From: Woeseiaceae bacterium
GTDB lineage: Bacteria > Pseudomonadota > Gammaproteobacteria > Steroidobacterales > Woeseiaceae
Length of the DNA: 64,000 nt
Assembly: GCA_028822065.1 (NCBI GenBank)
Contig: JAPKEL010000008.1
Coordinates: forward strand, 1-64,000
Direction of reading: 5' to 3'
A model generated the notes under the pieces. The model did not search any database. It was not told where the DNA came from and saw only the letters and a program-made list of their open reading frames with translations. The translations under genes were made by a program, and so were the position numbers. Below are positions 27,518-37,690 of the stretch, one piece after another; the stretch's first letter is position 1, and each line of letters starts with the position of its first letter.

Positions 27518-28828
27518 ATGATTAGATATTTAGTATTTGGAATGGGTGATACGGGATTATCTGTAGCCCGATTTTTTGAAAAAACGGCCGTTCCGGCTAG
27601 ATATTATGACACACGATTAAATCCACCAAATTTATCCCTATTCAATCAATTAAGTTCACAATCAGAGATAGTATTAGGCACTTATACTGATAAGCTGTTT
27701 GAAAATATTGACCGAATAGTTGTATCACCTGGCCTAAGTGATAAAGAGCCTCTGATACAAAAAGTTCAGCAATTAGGCATTGAAATTATTTCTGATATTG
27801 ATCTTTTTGTTGAGAATGTAACGAGTGATTTTGTCGTCATTACTGGCTCAAATGGCAAAAGTACGGTCACAGAGCTTTTATCTCTAATGTGCAAGAAAGC
27901 TAAGATTAAAGCTTCAGCAGGAGCAAACTTAGGTCGACCGGCATTAGATCTTTTAAATGACAAGGTCGATTTATATCTTCTTGAACTCTCAAGTTTTCAT
28001 TTACATCGCTGCCAACAATTACCAGCAAAAGTGGCTTTATTACTAAATATTTCTAATGATCATCTTGATTGGCATGACGGTGAAATAAATTATCACCAAT
28101 CAAAATATAGAATTTATAAAGAAGCGTCATTCTCAGTTTATAATCGTAAATTAAAAGAATCTTTAAATTATATCAATAAAAACCCCAGAGTTAGCTTTGG
28201 TTTAGACGAAGCTAAAGAGCATCATTATGGTATGTTGGACGATGGTATTAATAAATTTTTAGCCATTGGTAGAGAGAAATTATTAACAAGTAATGAAATT
28301 AAAATACATGGTTCCCATAATATTGAAAATATTTTAGCAACCATGGCTGTTGCAGAACAAATAGGTATCAATAAAACTCAAATGATAGAGGTGATAAAAG
28401 AATTTCAAGGTTTACCGCACCGCATGCAAATTATTGCAGAATATAATTCAGTCGAATTTATTAATGACTCAAAAGGAACTAATATTGGCGCTGCAATTGC
28501 ATCTGTCAACTCCTTAGACGGGCCAATAATCTTATTAGCAGGTGGTCAAGGAAAAGGAGGGGATTATAAATTCTTTGCCGACTCAATTCACAAAAAGATA
28601 AAAGAAATAATCCTATTTGGTGAGGATTCTGAGTTAATAGAAAAAGAATTCGAACCCTATGTACCAACATTGTGCGTAAGCAGCTTAAAAGACGCGATTC
28701 ATTATGCTCAAGAACGAAGTTGTGCAGGTGATAAGATTCTTCTCTCACCGGCATGCGCGAGCTTTGATCAATTTGATAGTTACGCGCACCGCGGTGAAGA
28801 ATTTTGTCGAATTGTGGGAGAATTATGA
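27518..28828 (+). CDS. murD: UDP-MurNAc-L-alanine:D-glutamate ligase MurD
   Basis: Second amino-acid ligase of the precursor pathway. It has 436 residues: an N-terminal UDP-binding domain starting LVFGMGDTGLSVARFF, the ATP loop ITGSNGKST at about 109-116, and domain 3 with the FINDSKGTN motif and LSPACASFDQF near the end, all typical of MurD. The ATG at 27518 follows a 35-bp gap with no visible ribosome site. Its stop overlaps the start of ftsW. Confidence 0.96.
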   Translation: MIRYLVFGMGDTGLSVARFFEKTAVPARYYDTRLNPPNLSLFNQLSSQSEIVLGTYTDKLFENIDRIVVSPGLSDKEPLIQKVQQLGIEIISDIDLFVENVTSDFVVITGSNGKSTVTELLSLMCKKAKIKASAGANLGRPALDLLNDKVDLYLLELSSFHLHRCQQLPAKVALLLNISNDHLDWHDGEINYHQSKYRIYKEASFSVYNRKLKESLNYINKNPRVSFGLDEAKEHHYGMLDDGINKFLAIGREKLLTSNEIKIHGSHNIENILATMAVAEQIGINKTQMIEVIKEFQGLPHRMQIIAEYNSVEFINDSKGTNIGAAIASVNSLDGPIILLAGGQGKGGDYKFFADSIHKKIKEIILFGEDSELIEKEFEPYVPTLCVSSLKDAIHYAQERSCAGDKILLSPACASFDQFDSYAHRGEEFCRIVGEL

Positions 28829-30003
28829 TGATTTTTCTCCGAAAGAATTTAACCCAAGATCTAAAAATTGATTCAGTATTGTTAATTGTAATTTTAATGT
28901 TAATCATGATCGGTTTGATAACGCTATTTTCAGCCTCATCTGCTGTATCTGAGAATGATTTTGGTACGCCGTTTTATTATTTAAACAGACAATTATTTGC
29001 TATTTTTCTAGGTTCGATAGGCGCTTTTCTTTGTCTAATGATACCAATTGATTATTGGGAGAAGATGGGGCCCATATTACTGGTGATTGGTATATTTTTA
29101 TTAATTATTGTTTTGATACCCGGATTTGGTCATACAGCAAATGGTTCAACAAGATGGTTAAGGTTAGGAGTCATGAATGTGCAAGTTTCTGATCCTGCTC
29201 GTCTTTGTATTATGATTTATGTAGCAGGATATTTAGTTAGAAGGAATAGGCAATTACGAGAGGGTTTTGTGGGCTTCCTTCGACCAATGGTGGTATTAGG
29301 AATTGCATCATTGCTATTATTATTAGAAACAGATTTTGGTGCTACAGCTGTTTTATTGGTGACTGTATTATCAATGTTGTTAGTGGCGGGTGCGAGAATT
29401 AGGGATTTTCTTATATTTCTCCTTTCAACAACTTCTATACTTGCCTTGTTAGTGACGCAATTTCCTTCTCGCATGAGACGCTTTAGTGGTTTCCTTGATC
29501 CGTGGGATGAAAATGTTGTTTTTAATGCGGGATATCAATTAGCACAATCTCTGATTGCGATCGGTCGTGGAGAATGGCTGGGCGTAGGATTAGGAAACAG
29601 TGTACAGAAATTATTTTATTTACCAGAGGCGCATACGGATTTTATTTTTGCTGTTTTCTCAGAGGAGTTCGGTCTAATTGGATCGATATGTTTAATTTTA
29701 TTATTTGTAACTTTAATTTGGAGAATATTTCGACTTGCTATTAAATCAGCTAAAGCCGATCATTTTTTCGAAGCGTACTTTTGTATTGGAGTCGGTTCTT
29801 GGTTGGCCTTTCAGGTAGCAATTAATCTTGGAGTAAATATGGGATTACTGCCAACCAAAGGACTAACGTTGCCACTGATAAGTTATGGTAGGAGTAGTAT
29901 AATCATGACAATGATCACATTAGGAATTCTGTTAAGAATTTACCATGAACTGGATTCAGGATATGTATCGAATTCCAGAGCAAAAGTGAAAAGAAAAAAT
30001 TAA
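28825..30003 (+). CDS. ftsW: Septal peptidoglycan glycosyltransferase FtsW
   Basis: SEDS-family polymerase that works with FtsI. It has 392 residues with about ten membrane helices. Family landmarks are the VSDPARLCIMIYVAGYL segment (normally QPSE, here DPAR), the large loop with HTDFIFAVFSEEFGLIG, and the C-terminal LPTKGLTLPLISYGRSS. Two adjacent ATGs (28825 and 28828) follow GGGAG; the first overlaps the murD stop as ATGA, the second has the better spacing. A longer frame from a TTG at 28804 is rejected. The final Ser-rich motif reads ISYGRSS where ISYGGSS is usual. Confidence 0.96.
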   Translation: MMIFLRKNLTQDLKIDSVLLIVILMLIMIGLITLFSASSAVSENDFGTPFYYLNRQLFAIFLGSIGAFLCLMIPIDYWEKMGPILLVIGIFLLIIVLIPGFGHTANGSTRWLRLGVMNVQVSDPARLCIMIYVAGYLVRRNRQLREGFVGFLRPMVVLGIASLLLLLETDFGATAVLLVTVLSMLLVAGARIRDFLIFLLSTTSILALLVTQFPSRMRRFSGFLDPWDENVVFNAGYQLAQSLIAIGRGEWLGVGLGNSVQKLFYLPEAHTDFIFAVFSEEFGLIGSICLILLFVTLIWRIFRLAIKSAKADHFFEAYFCIGVGSWLAFQVAINLGVNMGLLPTKGLTLPLISYGRSSIIMTMITLGILLRIYHELDSGYVSNSRAKVKRKN

Positions 30004-31091
30004 TGAGACAACCTAAAATTCTAATAGTAGCTGGAGGAACAGGTGGACATGTTTTCCCTGGTCTTGCAATCGCCAGAGCTTTAAAAGATCATAATTGTTC
30101 AGTAATTTGGTTAGGAACTAAGAATGGAATCGAATCCAGAGTGATCCCTGAAGCTGGATTCAAGATTGAATACATAAATGCAGGGGGCCTCCGAGGAAAA
30201 ACCTTTAAAACTTTTATTTTTTCGTTAGGCAAGCTATTAACAAGTTTTATGCATTCTTTTGTCATTCTTATACGTCATCGACCTGATGTAGTTTTGGGGA
30301 TGGGTGGTTTTGCTAGCGGCCCTCCAGCACTGGCTGCTTTTCTATTACGCTATCCGGTGATTATTCATGAACAAAATGCAATTGCTGGGGGTACTAATAA
30401 AATTCTAGCGAGGATAGCATCCTTGGTATTGGAGGCTTTTCCAGGAAGCTTTCCTGTAAATATAAAAGCACAAACAATAGGAAATCCTGTTAGGCAGGAT
30501 ATAACTGAACTTGAACCTCCTAATATCAGGTTAAAAGATCGTGAAGGACCCATAAGAATTCTTGTACTTGGGGGGAGTCAGGGTTCATTGATTTTAAACA
30601 AAACACTACCAAACGCACTTAAAGATGTGTCTTCATCAATGAAGTTAGAGGTATTGCATCAAGCCGGAGAAAAAACTTTAACAGAAGCACAGAATGCCTA
30701 TGAGGGAGTGTCAGTTGGATTATATCTAGTGGAATTTATTGAAGATATGGCTGATGCGTATAATTGGGCTGATATAGTGATTTGTAGGTCTGGTGCAATG
30801 ACAGTAACAGAATTAATGACCGTAGGCTTACCTGCAATCTTAATACCATTTTCCAAGGCGATAGACGATCATCAAACTAAAAATGCGAATGTAATGAAAA
30901 AAATTGGTGCCGCAGAAATTATACAAGAAAAAGACTTAGAAAATGGGAAGCTTACCTTACTGATGCGTGATTGGGTTGAGGATAGAAGTACTCTAAGGCA
31001 AAGAGCGCTTCTAGCAACTTCAATGGCTAAGCCTGAAGCCACAAATGATATTGTTAAAGCTTGTCTGAATTATGTGAGTAGTTATGATTAG
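30003..31091 (+). CDS. murG: Lipid II synthase MurG
   Basis: GT28 glycosyltransferase that adds GlcNAc from UDP-GlcNAc to lipid I on the cytoplasmic face, making lipid II. It has 362 residues with a GT-B fold. The N-terminal GGTGGHVFPGLA loop is at 11-22, GMGGFASGPPALAA and HEQNAIAGGTN follow, and the second half has LGGSQGS and RSGAMTVTEL. The ATG overlaps the ftsW stop by one base, and the end overlaps murC by eight bases, so the whole stretch is translationally linked. Confidence 0.97.
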   Translation: MRQPKILIVAGGTGGHVFPGLAIARALKDHNCSVIWLGTKNGIESRVIPEAGFKIEYINAGGLRGKTFKTFIFSLGKLLTSFMHSFVILIRHRPDVVLGMGGFASGPPALAAFLLRYPVIIHEQNAIAGGTNKILARIASLVLEAFPGSFPVNIKAQTIGNPVRQDITELEPPNIRLKDREGPIRILVLGGSQGSLILNKTLPNALKDVSSSMKLEVLHQAGEKTLTEAQNAYEGVSVGLYLVEFIEDMADAYNWADIVICRSGAMTVTELMTVGLPAILIPFSKAIDDHQTKNANVMKKIGAAEIIQEKDLENGKLTLLMRDWVEDRSTLRQRALLATSMAKPEATNDIVKACLNYVSSYD

Positions 31092-32487
31092 AAAAATGCG
31101 ACGACTTAAGCGAGTTCATTTTGTTGGTATAGGTGGATCAGGAATGTCAGGCATTGCTGAAGTAATGCTTGGGCTTGGTTATCAGGTACAAGGTTCAGAT
31201 TTAAATAAAAGCGAACAAGTAAAAAGATTAGAATTATTGGGTGCTAAAGTATTTATAGATCATCACAAAGAAAACGTCCATAAAGCTGATGCGATAGTCG
31301 TCTCAAGTGCGATTGATGATAAAAATTGCGAGGTTATAGAAGCTCACAGACTTATGTTACCAATTGTGGCCCGTGCTGAGATGTTAGCTGAGTTGATGCG
31401 TTTTTGTTACTCAGTTGCAGTTGCTGGAACTCACGGTAAAACCACTACAACTAGCCTTGTGGCGAGCATTTTAGCTCAAGGCGGACTCGATCCTACATAT
31501 ATAATCGGTGGTCGTCTCAAAAGCTCAAATTCACATGCAAAGCTTGGTCTGAGCGAGTATTTGGTCGCGGAGGCAGATGAAAGTGATGCCTCGTTTATGC
31601 ACCTAAAACCTATGATCTCTATTGTTACAAATATTGATACAGACCATATGTCGACATACGATAATGACATAAATAAGTTAAATCAAGGGTTTCTTAATTT
31701 TTTACATAATCTTCCATTTTATGGGCTTGCGATTATGTGTATTGATGATCCAGGTGTTTGTGAAATACTTCCCAATATCCGAAGATCAGTAACAAGCTAT
31801 GGGTTATCTAAGAATGCCGATATCAGAGCTTCAAATATAAAATTCTCAAAAGAATTAACTACTTTTGAAGTCACGAGAAAGCATAAAAAAGGTAAATTAA
31901 AAATTAATATGAACTTACCTGGAGAACATAATATTCAAAATGCCCTAGCAGCTATAGCCGTCGCTATAGAACTAGATGTTGATGATGATTCAATTGTTAG
32001 CGCATTTGAAAGCTTTGCTGGCATTGATCGTAGATTTCAGATTACAAATAATGTGAAATGCAGTAATGGTCAATTTACTTTAATTGATGATTATGGGCAT
32101 CATCCTTCAGAGATTAAGGCTACGCTGAAAGCCGTTAAAGTGAGCTGGCCAAAAAAGAAGGTAACTCTGATGTTTCAGCCGCATCGATATAGCCGCACAA
32201 AAGATTTATTTAATGAGTTTATTGACGCTTTATCTGGCGTTGATCAAGTCCTTGTGGCAGAAATTTATCCAGCTGGTGAGCTTCCTATTAAAGGGATAAG
32301 CAGTATAAACATCGTTAATAGCTTAAAAAAGATAGCCAATAAAGATGTCCACTTATTATCATCCTTGGATGACGCACCTCTAATTCTAAATAAACTATTA
32401 GAGGATGATCAAATATTATTATGTATGGGAGCTGGGGATATTGGAAAATTTGTATCTGATTTGCCAGGTACTCTCGAAATAAAATAA
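31084..32487 (+). CDS. murC: UDP-N-acetylmuramate:L-alanine ligase MurC
   Basis: Adds the first amino acid to UDP-MurNAc. It has 467 residues. The dinucleotide-like loop VGIGGSGMSGIAEVM lies near the N-terminus, the ATP loop VAGTHGKTTTT at about 115, the metal-binding segment has DESDASF, and domain 3 starts with DDYGHHPSEI. An internal ATG at 31096 (MRRLKRVHFVG) is an alternative start. It is followed by murB after 20 bp. Confidence 0.97.
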   Translation: MIRKMRRLKRVHFVGIGGSGMSGIAEVMLGLGYQVQGSDLNKSEQVKRLELLGAKVFIDHHKENVHKADAIVVSSAIDDKNCEVIEAHRLMLPIVARAEMLAELMRFCYSVAVAGTHGKTTTTSLVASILAQGGLDPTYIIGGRLKSSNSHAKLGLSEYLVAEADESDASFMHLKPMISIVTNIDTDHMSTYDNDINKLNQGFLNFLHNLPFYGLAIMCIDDPGVCEILPNIRRSVTSYGLSKNADIRASNIKFSKELTTFEVTRKHKKGKLKINMNLPGEHNIQNALAAIAVAIELDVDDDSIVSAFESFAGIDRRFQITNNVKCSNGQFTLIDDYGHHPSEIKATLKAVKVSWPKKKVTLMFQPHRYSRTKDLFNEFIDALSGVDQVLVAEIYPAGELPIKGISSINIVNSLKKIANKDVHLLSSLDDAPLILNKLLEDDQILLCMGAGDIGKFVSDLPGTLEIK

Positions 32488-32507
32488 CAATCATGAGGTA
32501 AATAATT

Positions 32508-33395
32508 TTGCTGGTACCAGTTAATTCTATTCGGGGTGAAATAATCAACTCTGAACCAATGAAAAAACATACATCATTGAGGGTTGGGGGAGCGGCGCAG
32601 TATTTTTATAAGCCATCTGATATGGATGATCTTATCCACTTTTTATCTCTTTTAGATAATGATGTTTCAATATTTTGGTTGGGCAGGGGCAGTAATATAC
32701 TTGTGAGGGATGAGGGTCTATCGGGAGTTGTGATTTCCTCATCAAAAATTTTAAGAGAAATCAAAAGAATAAATGAATTGACTATAAAAGTAGAAGCTAA
32801 TGTCCCTTGTACAATGTTGGCGAAGAAATGTATTCGCTGGGGCTTAGGCCCATCTGAATTTTTCTCGGGAATACCCGGTTCTCTAGGAGGAGCATTAGCT
32901 ATGAATGCTGGAGCTTATGGAAATGAAACATGGGAGAGAGTTGTTTCTGTTAAGACAATCAATCGGAATGGAATAATAAAAAATAGGATTTCAGAGGAAT
33001 ATCAGATTGATTATCGTGACGTTAAAGGTCCAATTAATGAATGGTTCGTAAGTGCTATTTTAAAATTTGAGTCGAATAAAATACCCTCGATGGAAAGGCA
33101 AAAAGAGATGCTTGAACAACGCAAGGAGTCACAACCATTAGGTAAACCAAGTTGTGGCTCTGTCTTTCGCAATCCACCTGGAGGTTTTGCTGCAAAATTA
33201 ATTGAGCAATCGAACCTTAAAGGTTACAGAATTGGAGGCGCAAGCGTTTCGTTAAAACATGCTAATTTTATTATTACTGATGACAGTGCTTGCGCTAATG
33301 ATGTTGAACAATTAATTGAGTATATAAGATCAACAGTAAAAAATTTACATGATATAGAGTTAAAATGTGAAGTAAGAATAATAGGAAATTCATAG
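32508..33395 (+). CDS. murB: UDP-N-acetylenolpyruvoylglucosamine reductase MurB
   Basis: FAD enzyme that reduces the MurA product to UDP-MurNAc. It has 295 residues, so the short type II form rather than the roughly 340-residue E. coli type I. FAD-binding motifs are the HTSLRVGGAA start, LGRGSNILV and GIPGSLGGALAMNAGAYG; the catalytic Ser lies in KPSCGSVFRNP. The start is TTG at 32508, nine bases after GAGG; no in-frame ATG occurs before the conserved HTSLRVGG except one at MKKHTS. Confidence 0.95.
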   Translation: MLVPVNSIRGEIINSEPMKKHTSLRVGGAAQYFYKPSDMDDLIHFLSLLDNDVSIFWLGRGSNILVRDEGLSGVVISSSKILREIKRINELTIKVEANVPCTMLAKKCIRWGLGPSEFFSGIPGSLGGALAMNAGAYGNETWERVVSVKTINRNGIIKNRISEEYQIDYRDVKGPINEWFVSAILKFESNKIPSMERQKEMLEQRKESQPLGKPSCGSVFRNPPGGFAAKLIEQSNLKGYRIGGASVSLKHANFIITDDSACANDVEQLIEYIRSTVKNLHDIELKCEVRIIGNS

Positions 33396-33405
33396 AATTT
33401 TAAAA

Positions 33406-34350
33406 ATGAATATAGCTATAGATACAAACATCAAAAAGTCTTCGGATTTCGGGAGAGTTTTAGTTATTTATGGCGGGAATTCGAATGAGCGTGATATTTC
33501 ATTAAATAGTGGTACGGCGGTACTGGAAGCTCTTCAATCAAAAGGAATTGAAGCTTATGGATGGGACCCAAAGATAGAGCCTCTCTACAAGATTTTGAAA
33601 AAAAATTTTGATCGTGCTTGGATTGCACTGCATGGTCAAGGTGGTGAAGATGGCTCTATACAGGGTGCATTAGAGTTTCTTGGTATTCCTTATACTGGAA
33701 GCGGTATTTTGGCATCAGCGGTTGCAATGAACAAAATAATGAGTAAAAAACTATTTCAAGCCAATAATATTTCCACCCCAGATTTTAAAATTATCCGCAC
33801 TAAAGATGATGCTCTTAATGCTATGGAGTGCCTGGGTTTTCCAATGGTATTAAAGCCAGTTTCCGAAGGCTCCAGTATTGGTATGAGTATTATTTCTGAG
33901 CCTAATGATATGGATGAAGCATTAAGCTTAGCTTTAAGTTTTAATAATATCGCTCTTGCAGAGGAATGTATTATTGGCGATGAAGTTACAGTAGCAGTCC
34001 TTAATAACAAGTCATTTCCCAGTATTCGTATCAAAACACCGCGAGTTTTTTATGATTATAGCGCTAAGTATAAATCAGTTGAAACCCAGTATATTTGCCC
34101 TGGAAACAATGATATTAAATTAGAAGAGCTTTATTCAGATATAGCACTTAAAGCATTTGATGCGCTAGGTTGTAGGGGTTGGGGTCGGATTGATTTTATG
34201 AAACATGACAGTGAAATACCTAAAGTATTAGAAGTGAATACGGTACCGGGCATGACAGAAAAAAGTCTTGTTCCTATAGCTGCAAAACAATTAGGAATGG
34301 GTTTTCCTGATTTATGTTGGCGTATTCTAGAAACCAGTTTTGATAATTAA
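33406..34350 (+). CDS. ddl: D-alanine:D-alanine ligase Ddl
   Basis: ATP-grasp ligase making the D-Ala-D-Ala used by MurF. It has 314 residues. Motifs are YGGNSNERDISLNSG (DdlB-type start), LHGQGGEDGSIQG, PYTGSG, KPVSEGSSIGMS and the C-terminal EVNTVPGMTEKSL. It belongs to the dcw-linked DdlB branch. It lies 10 bp after murB and 11 bp before ftsQ. Confidence 0.96.
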   Translation: MNIAIDTNIKKSSDFGRVLVIYGGNSNERDISLNSGTAVLEALQSKGIEAYGWDPKIEPLYKILKKNFDRAWIALHGQGGEDGSIQGALEFLGIPYTGSGILASAVAMNKIMSKKLFQANNISTPDFKIIRTKDDALNAMECLGFPMVLKPVSEGSSIGMSIISEPNDMDEALSLALSFNNIALAEECIIGDEVTVAVLNNKSFPSIRIKTPRVFYDYSAKYKSVETQYICPGNNDIKLEELYSDIALKAFDALGCRGWGRIDFMKHDSEIPKVLEVNTVPGMTEKSLVPIAAKQLGMGFPDLCWRILETSFDN

Positions 34351-34361
34351 AGTGTAATTTA

Positions 34362-35123
34362 ATGTCTGTTAATCAAGCAAAAAAAAGAAAAAAAAGACGT
34401 GAATATAATTGGTCTTGGCAAAAAGGAAAAAAATATAATTTCTTTAAAATTTCAGTAGCTTTAATTGTTTCTTTTTTTGGCTATCAATTTTTGACCAATA
34501 TTATAAATCAACCAATAACATCTATTTCAATTGAAGGATCTTTTCAGCAAGTTAAGTCTAATCAAATCGAAGGTGCAATCAGTGATCATTTAGAGAAAGG
34601 CTTTCTAAATTTAAATATAACTGATATGCAGAAAGATATCCTTGAGATGGAATGGGTGGATAAGGTATTAATTGGAAAGAGGTGGCCAGGAAAGCTAGAA
34701 ATAAACATTTTTGAACATATCCCTGTTGCTAGGTGGGGGAAGCGAGGTTTATTGAATGATAAAGGAGTGTTATTTATTGAAATAGATAATGAAAATCATA
34801 TTCCTGACTTAGCATATTTATATGGCCCTAGCGGAACTTCATTGGAGGTTGCAGAAAGATATTTTTATATACGTGATCGTTTAATTCCATTGGGTATGAA
34901 TGTTAAGCGAGTTTTTGTGAGCCCACGCGGAGCTTGGGAAATTAAATTATATAATGGAATTAATGTAACTTTTGGCCGAGATAAACTAGATGAGAGGGTA
35001 AATTTATTTATAGATATTGCCAGAAATATTATCTCTCAACAGCCAGATGACATAGAATCTCTAGATATGAGATATGACAGTGGTTTTACGATAGTATGGA
35101 AAAAACCTTCTTCAAATAGCTAA
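34362..35123 (+). CDS. ftsQ: Cell division protein FtsQ
   Basis: Bitopic divisome scaffold that binds FtsB and FtsL in the periplasm. It has 253 residues: a Lys/Arg-rich cytoplasmic end (1-24), a membrane helix (about 28-46), a POTRA domain (about 50-120, starting ITSISIEGSFQQVKS) and a beta domain with the family segments WVDKVLIGKRWPGKLEINIFEHIPVARW. Its place between ddl and ftsA is standard. An 18-bp gap leads to ftsA. Confidence 0.95.
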   Translation: MSVNQAKKRKKRREYNWSWQKGKKYNFFKISVALIVSFFGYQFLTNIINQPITSISIEGSFQQVKSNQIEGAISDHLEKGFLNLNITDMQKDILEMEWVDKVLIGKRWPGKLEINIFEHIPVARWGKRGLLNDKGVLFIEIDNENHIPDLAYLYGPSGTSLEVAERYFYIRDRLIPLGMNVKRVFVSPRGAWEIKLYNGINVTFGRDKLDERVNLFIDIARNIISQQPDDIESLDMRYDSGFTIVWKKPSSNS

Positions 35124-35140
35124 TATAAAAAAGGATATAA

Positions 35141-36379
35141 GTGAGCAAGAAAAGCGAAAAGAATCTCATCGTTGGATTGGATATTGGAACATCAAAGGTT
35201 GTAGCTATTGTTGGCGAGATCAATGAAAGCAATCAAATCGAAGTTGTAGGAATTGGTATGCACCCTTCACGAGGTTTAAAAAAAGGTGTGGTTGTTAATA
35301 TTGAATCTACGGTCCATTCTATCCAAAAAGCAATAGAAGAAGCAGAATTAATGGCTGGTTGTGATATACATTCTGTATATGCAGGCATCGCTGGAAGCCA
35401 TATAAGAAGTTTAAATTCTCATGGAATTGTTGCTATACAAGACAAAGAAGTGAGTTTAAATGATGTAGATAGAGTCATAGATGCGGCGCGTGCGGTCGCG
35501 ATACCAGCAGATCAAAAAATACTGCATATATTACCGCAGGAATTTCTGATAGATAGTCAGGAAGGTATTCTTGATCCGATCGGTATGTCGGGCATTCGAA
35601 TGGAAGCTAAAGTTCATATGGTGACAGGCGCAGAAAGTGCAGCTCAGAATATAACTAAATGTATACAAAAATGTGGATTAGAAGTAGATGATATAGTTTT
35701 GGAGCAACTTGCCTCAAGTTATGCCGTTCTAACTGAAGATGAAAAGGAACTCGGCTCCTGTTTGGTTGATATTGGAGGTGGAACAACTGATATAGCTGTT
35801 TTTCAAGGAGGAGCAATACAACATACTGCAGTAATACCAATCGCAGGCGATCAAGTTACAAATGATATTGCGGTTTCTATGAGAACGCCAACCCAGTATG
35901 CAGAAGACATAAAAATCAAATATGCATGCGCATTATCACAATTAGCAAATCCAGATGAAACGATTGAGGTGCCGAGTGTCGGCGATAGACCACCAAGAAG
36001 ACTAGCGAGACAAACATTAGCAGAAATAGTGGAACCAAGATTTGAAGAGTTATTTAGTTTGATACGAAATGAATTAAGAAGGAGTGGCTTCGAGGAATCA
36101 ATCCCTGCAGGAATTGTCATAACTGGAGGTAGTGCGAAAATGGAAGGTGCGGTGGAGTTGGCCGAAGAGGTTTTTCACATCCCAGTTCGCCTTGGTTCGC
36201 CGCAGAATGTTGAAGGATTATCTGATGTGGTTAGAAATCCAATTCATGCCACTGGAGTGGGACTGCTTCTTTTTGGAAGAGATTCAGTGGATAGAAGAAG
36301 TTATAGCAAGACTTCCATAAAAAATAATGTAACTGACAAATTAGATCAAATAAAAGGCTGGTTTCAAAGACAATTCTGA
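35141..36379 (+). CDS. ftsA: Cell division protein FtsA
   Basis: Actin-like ATPase that anchors FtsZ to the membrane. It has 412 residues. The phosphate-1 loop VGLDIGTSKVVAIVGE is near the N-terminus, phosphate-2 is CLVDIGGGTTDIAVF, the adenosine loop is ITGGSAKMEG, and the C-terminal amphipathic membrane helix is GWFQRQF. The start is GTG at 35141 with AAGGA five bases before it. In nearly all clusters of this type ftsZ would follow; here the next gene is lpxC, 85 bp on, and no ftsZ remnant is visible in the gap. Confidence 0.97.
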   Translation: MSKKSEKNLIVGLDIGTSKVVAIVGEINESNQIEVVGIGMHPSRGLKKGVVVNIESTVHSIQKAIEEAELMAGCDIHSVYAGIAGSHIRSLNSHGIVAIQDKEVSLNDVDRVIDAARAVAIPADQKILHILPQEFLIDSQEGILDPIGMSGIRMEAKVHMVTGAESAAQNITKCIQKCGLEVDDIVLEQLASSYAVLTEDEKELGSCLVDIGGGTTDIAVFQGGAIQHTAVIPIAGDQVTNDIAVSMRTPTQYAEDIKIKYACALSQLANPDETIEVPSVGDRPPRRLARQTLAEIVEPRFEELFSLIRNELRRSGFEESIPAGIVITGGSAKMEGAVELAEEVFHIPVRLGSPQNVEGLSDVVRNPIHATGVGLLLFGRDSVDRRSYSKTSIKNNVTDKLDQIKGWFQRQF

Positions 36380-36464
36380 GATGTTAATTTTTTTGTATAT
36401 TTTTGATGAATTGATATAATTATATTGTTGTTTTATATAAGGTATTCACTAAAGGAAGTATTAT

Positions 36465-37373
36465 ATGTTTCGACAGCGAACCATTAAAACCACAATCAGA
36501 GCAACTGGTGTGGGTCTCCATACCGGCAAGAAAGTCTATATGACATTAAGACCGAGTGGCGCTAATACGGGTATAATTTTTCGAAGAGTTGATATTGATA
36601 AAAATATTGATATTCCGGCAAAAGCAGAGCTGGTAGGTGAAACTACCCTTGGAACAACATTAATCAAAGATGGTGTAAAAGTTGCTACAGTGGAGCACCT
36701 AATGTCTGCGCTAGCGGGCTTAGGGATTGATAATATTGTCATTGAACTATCTGCATCTGAAGTTCCAATAATGGATGGAAGTGCTGGTCCTTTTGTGTTC
36801 CTTATTCAATCAGCGGGTATTGAAGAGCAAGATGCAGCAAAAAAATTCATTAAAATTAAGAAGAAAATTCGGGTCGAGGAAGACGATAAATGGGCTGAGC
36901 TAAGTCCATTTAAAGGATTTAAAGTCGATTTCGAAATTGGTTTTAATCACCCTGTTTTTAATAAACTTGAACAAAAAGCATCCATTGATTTCTCCTCAAC
37001 ATCATTCCTTAAAGAGGTTAGTCGCGCTAGAACTTTTGGTTTTTTAAAAGATATTGAAAAATTAAGAGAAAATAATCTAACTCTCGGGGGAAGTATGGAT
37101 AATGCTATTGTCCTTGATGATTTCAGGATTTTGAATGAGGATGGCTTGCGTTATTCAAATGAATTTGTCATACACAAAATATTAGATGCAATTGGTGACT
37201 CTTATCTTTTGGGTCATAGTTTAATAGGTAAGTATGCCGCAAAGAAATCTGGCCATTGCTTAAATAATAAGTTAATGCGAGCACTTATCGCGGATCAAAG
37301 CGCCTGGGAAGAAGTATCTTTCAGTAGTGTCAAAAAAGCACCTATTTCCTATCTTACATCAGCATATAACTGA
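36465..37373 (+). CDS. lpxC: UDP-3-O-acyl-N-acetylglucosamine deacetylase LpxC
   Basis: Zinc enzyme of the committed step of lipid A synthesis. It has 302 residues, the usual length. Zinc ligands by homology are His78 in [10 protein letters not shown] and the His/Asp pair in [11 protein letters not shown]; the catalytic His is in [10 protein letters not shown]. The strong GGAAG lies a few bases before the ATG. Its own promoter probably lies in the 85-bp AT-rich gap after ftsA. It closes the dcw cluster and is convergent with the DUF721 gene. Confidence 0.97.
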   Translation: MFRQRTIKTTIRATGVGLHTGKKVYMTLRPSGANTGIIFRRVDIDKNIDIPAKAELVGETTLGTTLIKDGVKVATVEHLMSALAGLGIDNIVIELSASEVPIMDGSAGPFVFLIQSAGIEEQDAAKKFIKIKKKIRVEEDDKWAELSPFKGFKVDFEIGFNHPVFNKLEQKASIDFSSTSFLKEVSRARTFGFLKDIEKLRENNLTLGGSMDNAIVLDDFRILNEDGLRYSNEFVIHKILDAIGDSYLLGHSLIGKYAAKKSGHCLNNKLMRALIADQSAWEEVSFSSVKKAPISYLTSAYN

Positions 37374-37390
37374 ATATAAGAATTTAGTCT

Positions 37391-37690
37391 TTATATATTA
37401 GTCACTTTAATCTGACAGTCACTGATACTCGGAAATCTTTTTCTTGCTGCACTAAGAAATAATGTACTTTGATAACGAAATTTTGTCGCCCAGGCATTAG
37501 AGTTGCATAGGATAATCAATTTCCCCGAGCTTCTTATATTGCAGGCAATGAGATGTTGTGCGGCCTCATCACTTAATGTTTTTTTTAGTATAAAACGTAA
37601 TTCTTCCATATTTTTAGCTCGTTGAACAATGCTATCTAGGTTATTATGCGACTCAGAACTTAGGATTTTTTTTAATTTATTGAGAGACAT
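37391..37690 (-). CDS. dciA: DUF721 protein, DciA-like
   Basis: 99-residue protein with the DUF721 pattern: helical N-terminal half and a C-terminal KH-like segment with LIILCNSNAWATKFRYQSTLFL. DciA loads the replicative helicase DnaB in bacteria that lack DnaC. It is short compared with Pseudomonas DciA, lacking most of the C-terminal extension, but the core is complete. Its place between lpxC and secA, on the opposite strand, is the same as in Pseudomonas and relatives (secM position), which supports the call. Confidence 0.82.
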   Translation of the reverse strand: MSLNKLKKILSSESHNNLDSIVQRAKNMEELRFILKKTLSDEAAQHLIACNIRSSGKLIILCNSNAWATKFRYQSTLFLSAARKRFPSISDCQIKVTNI

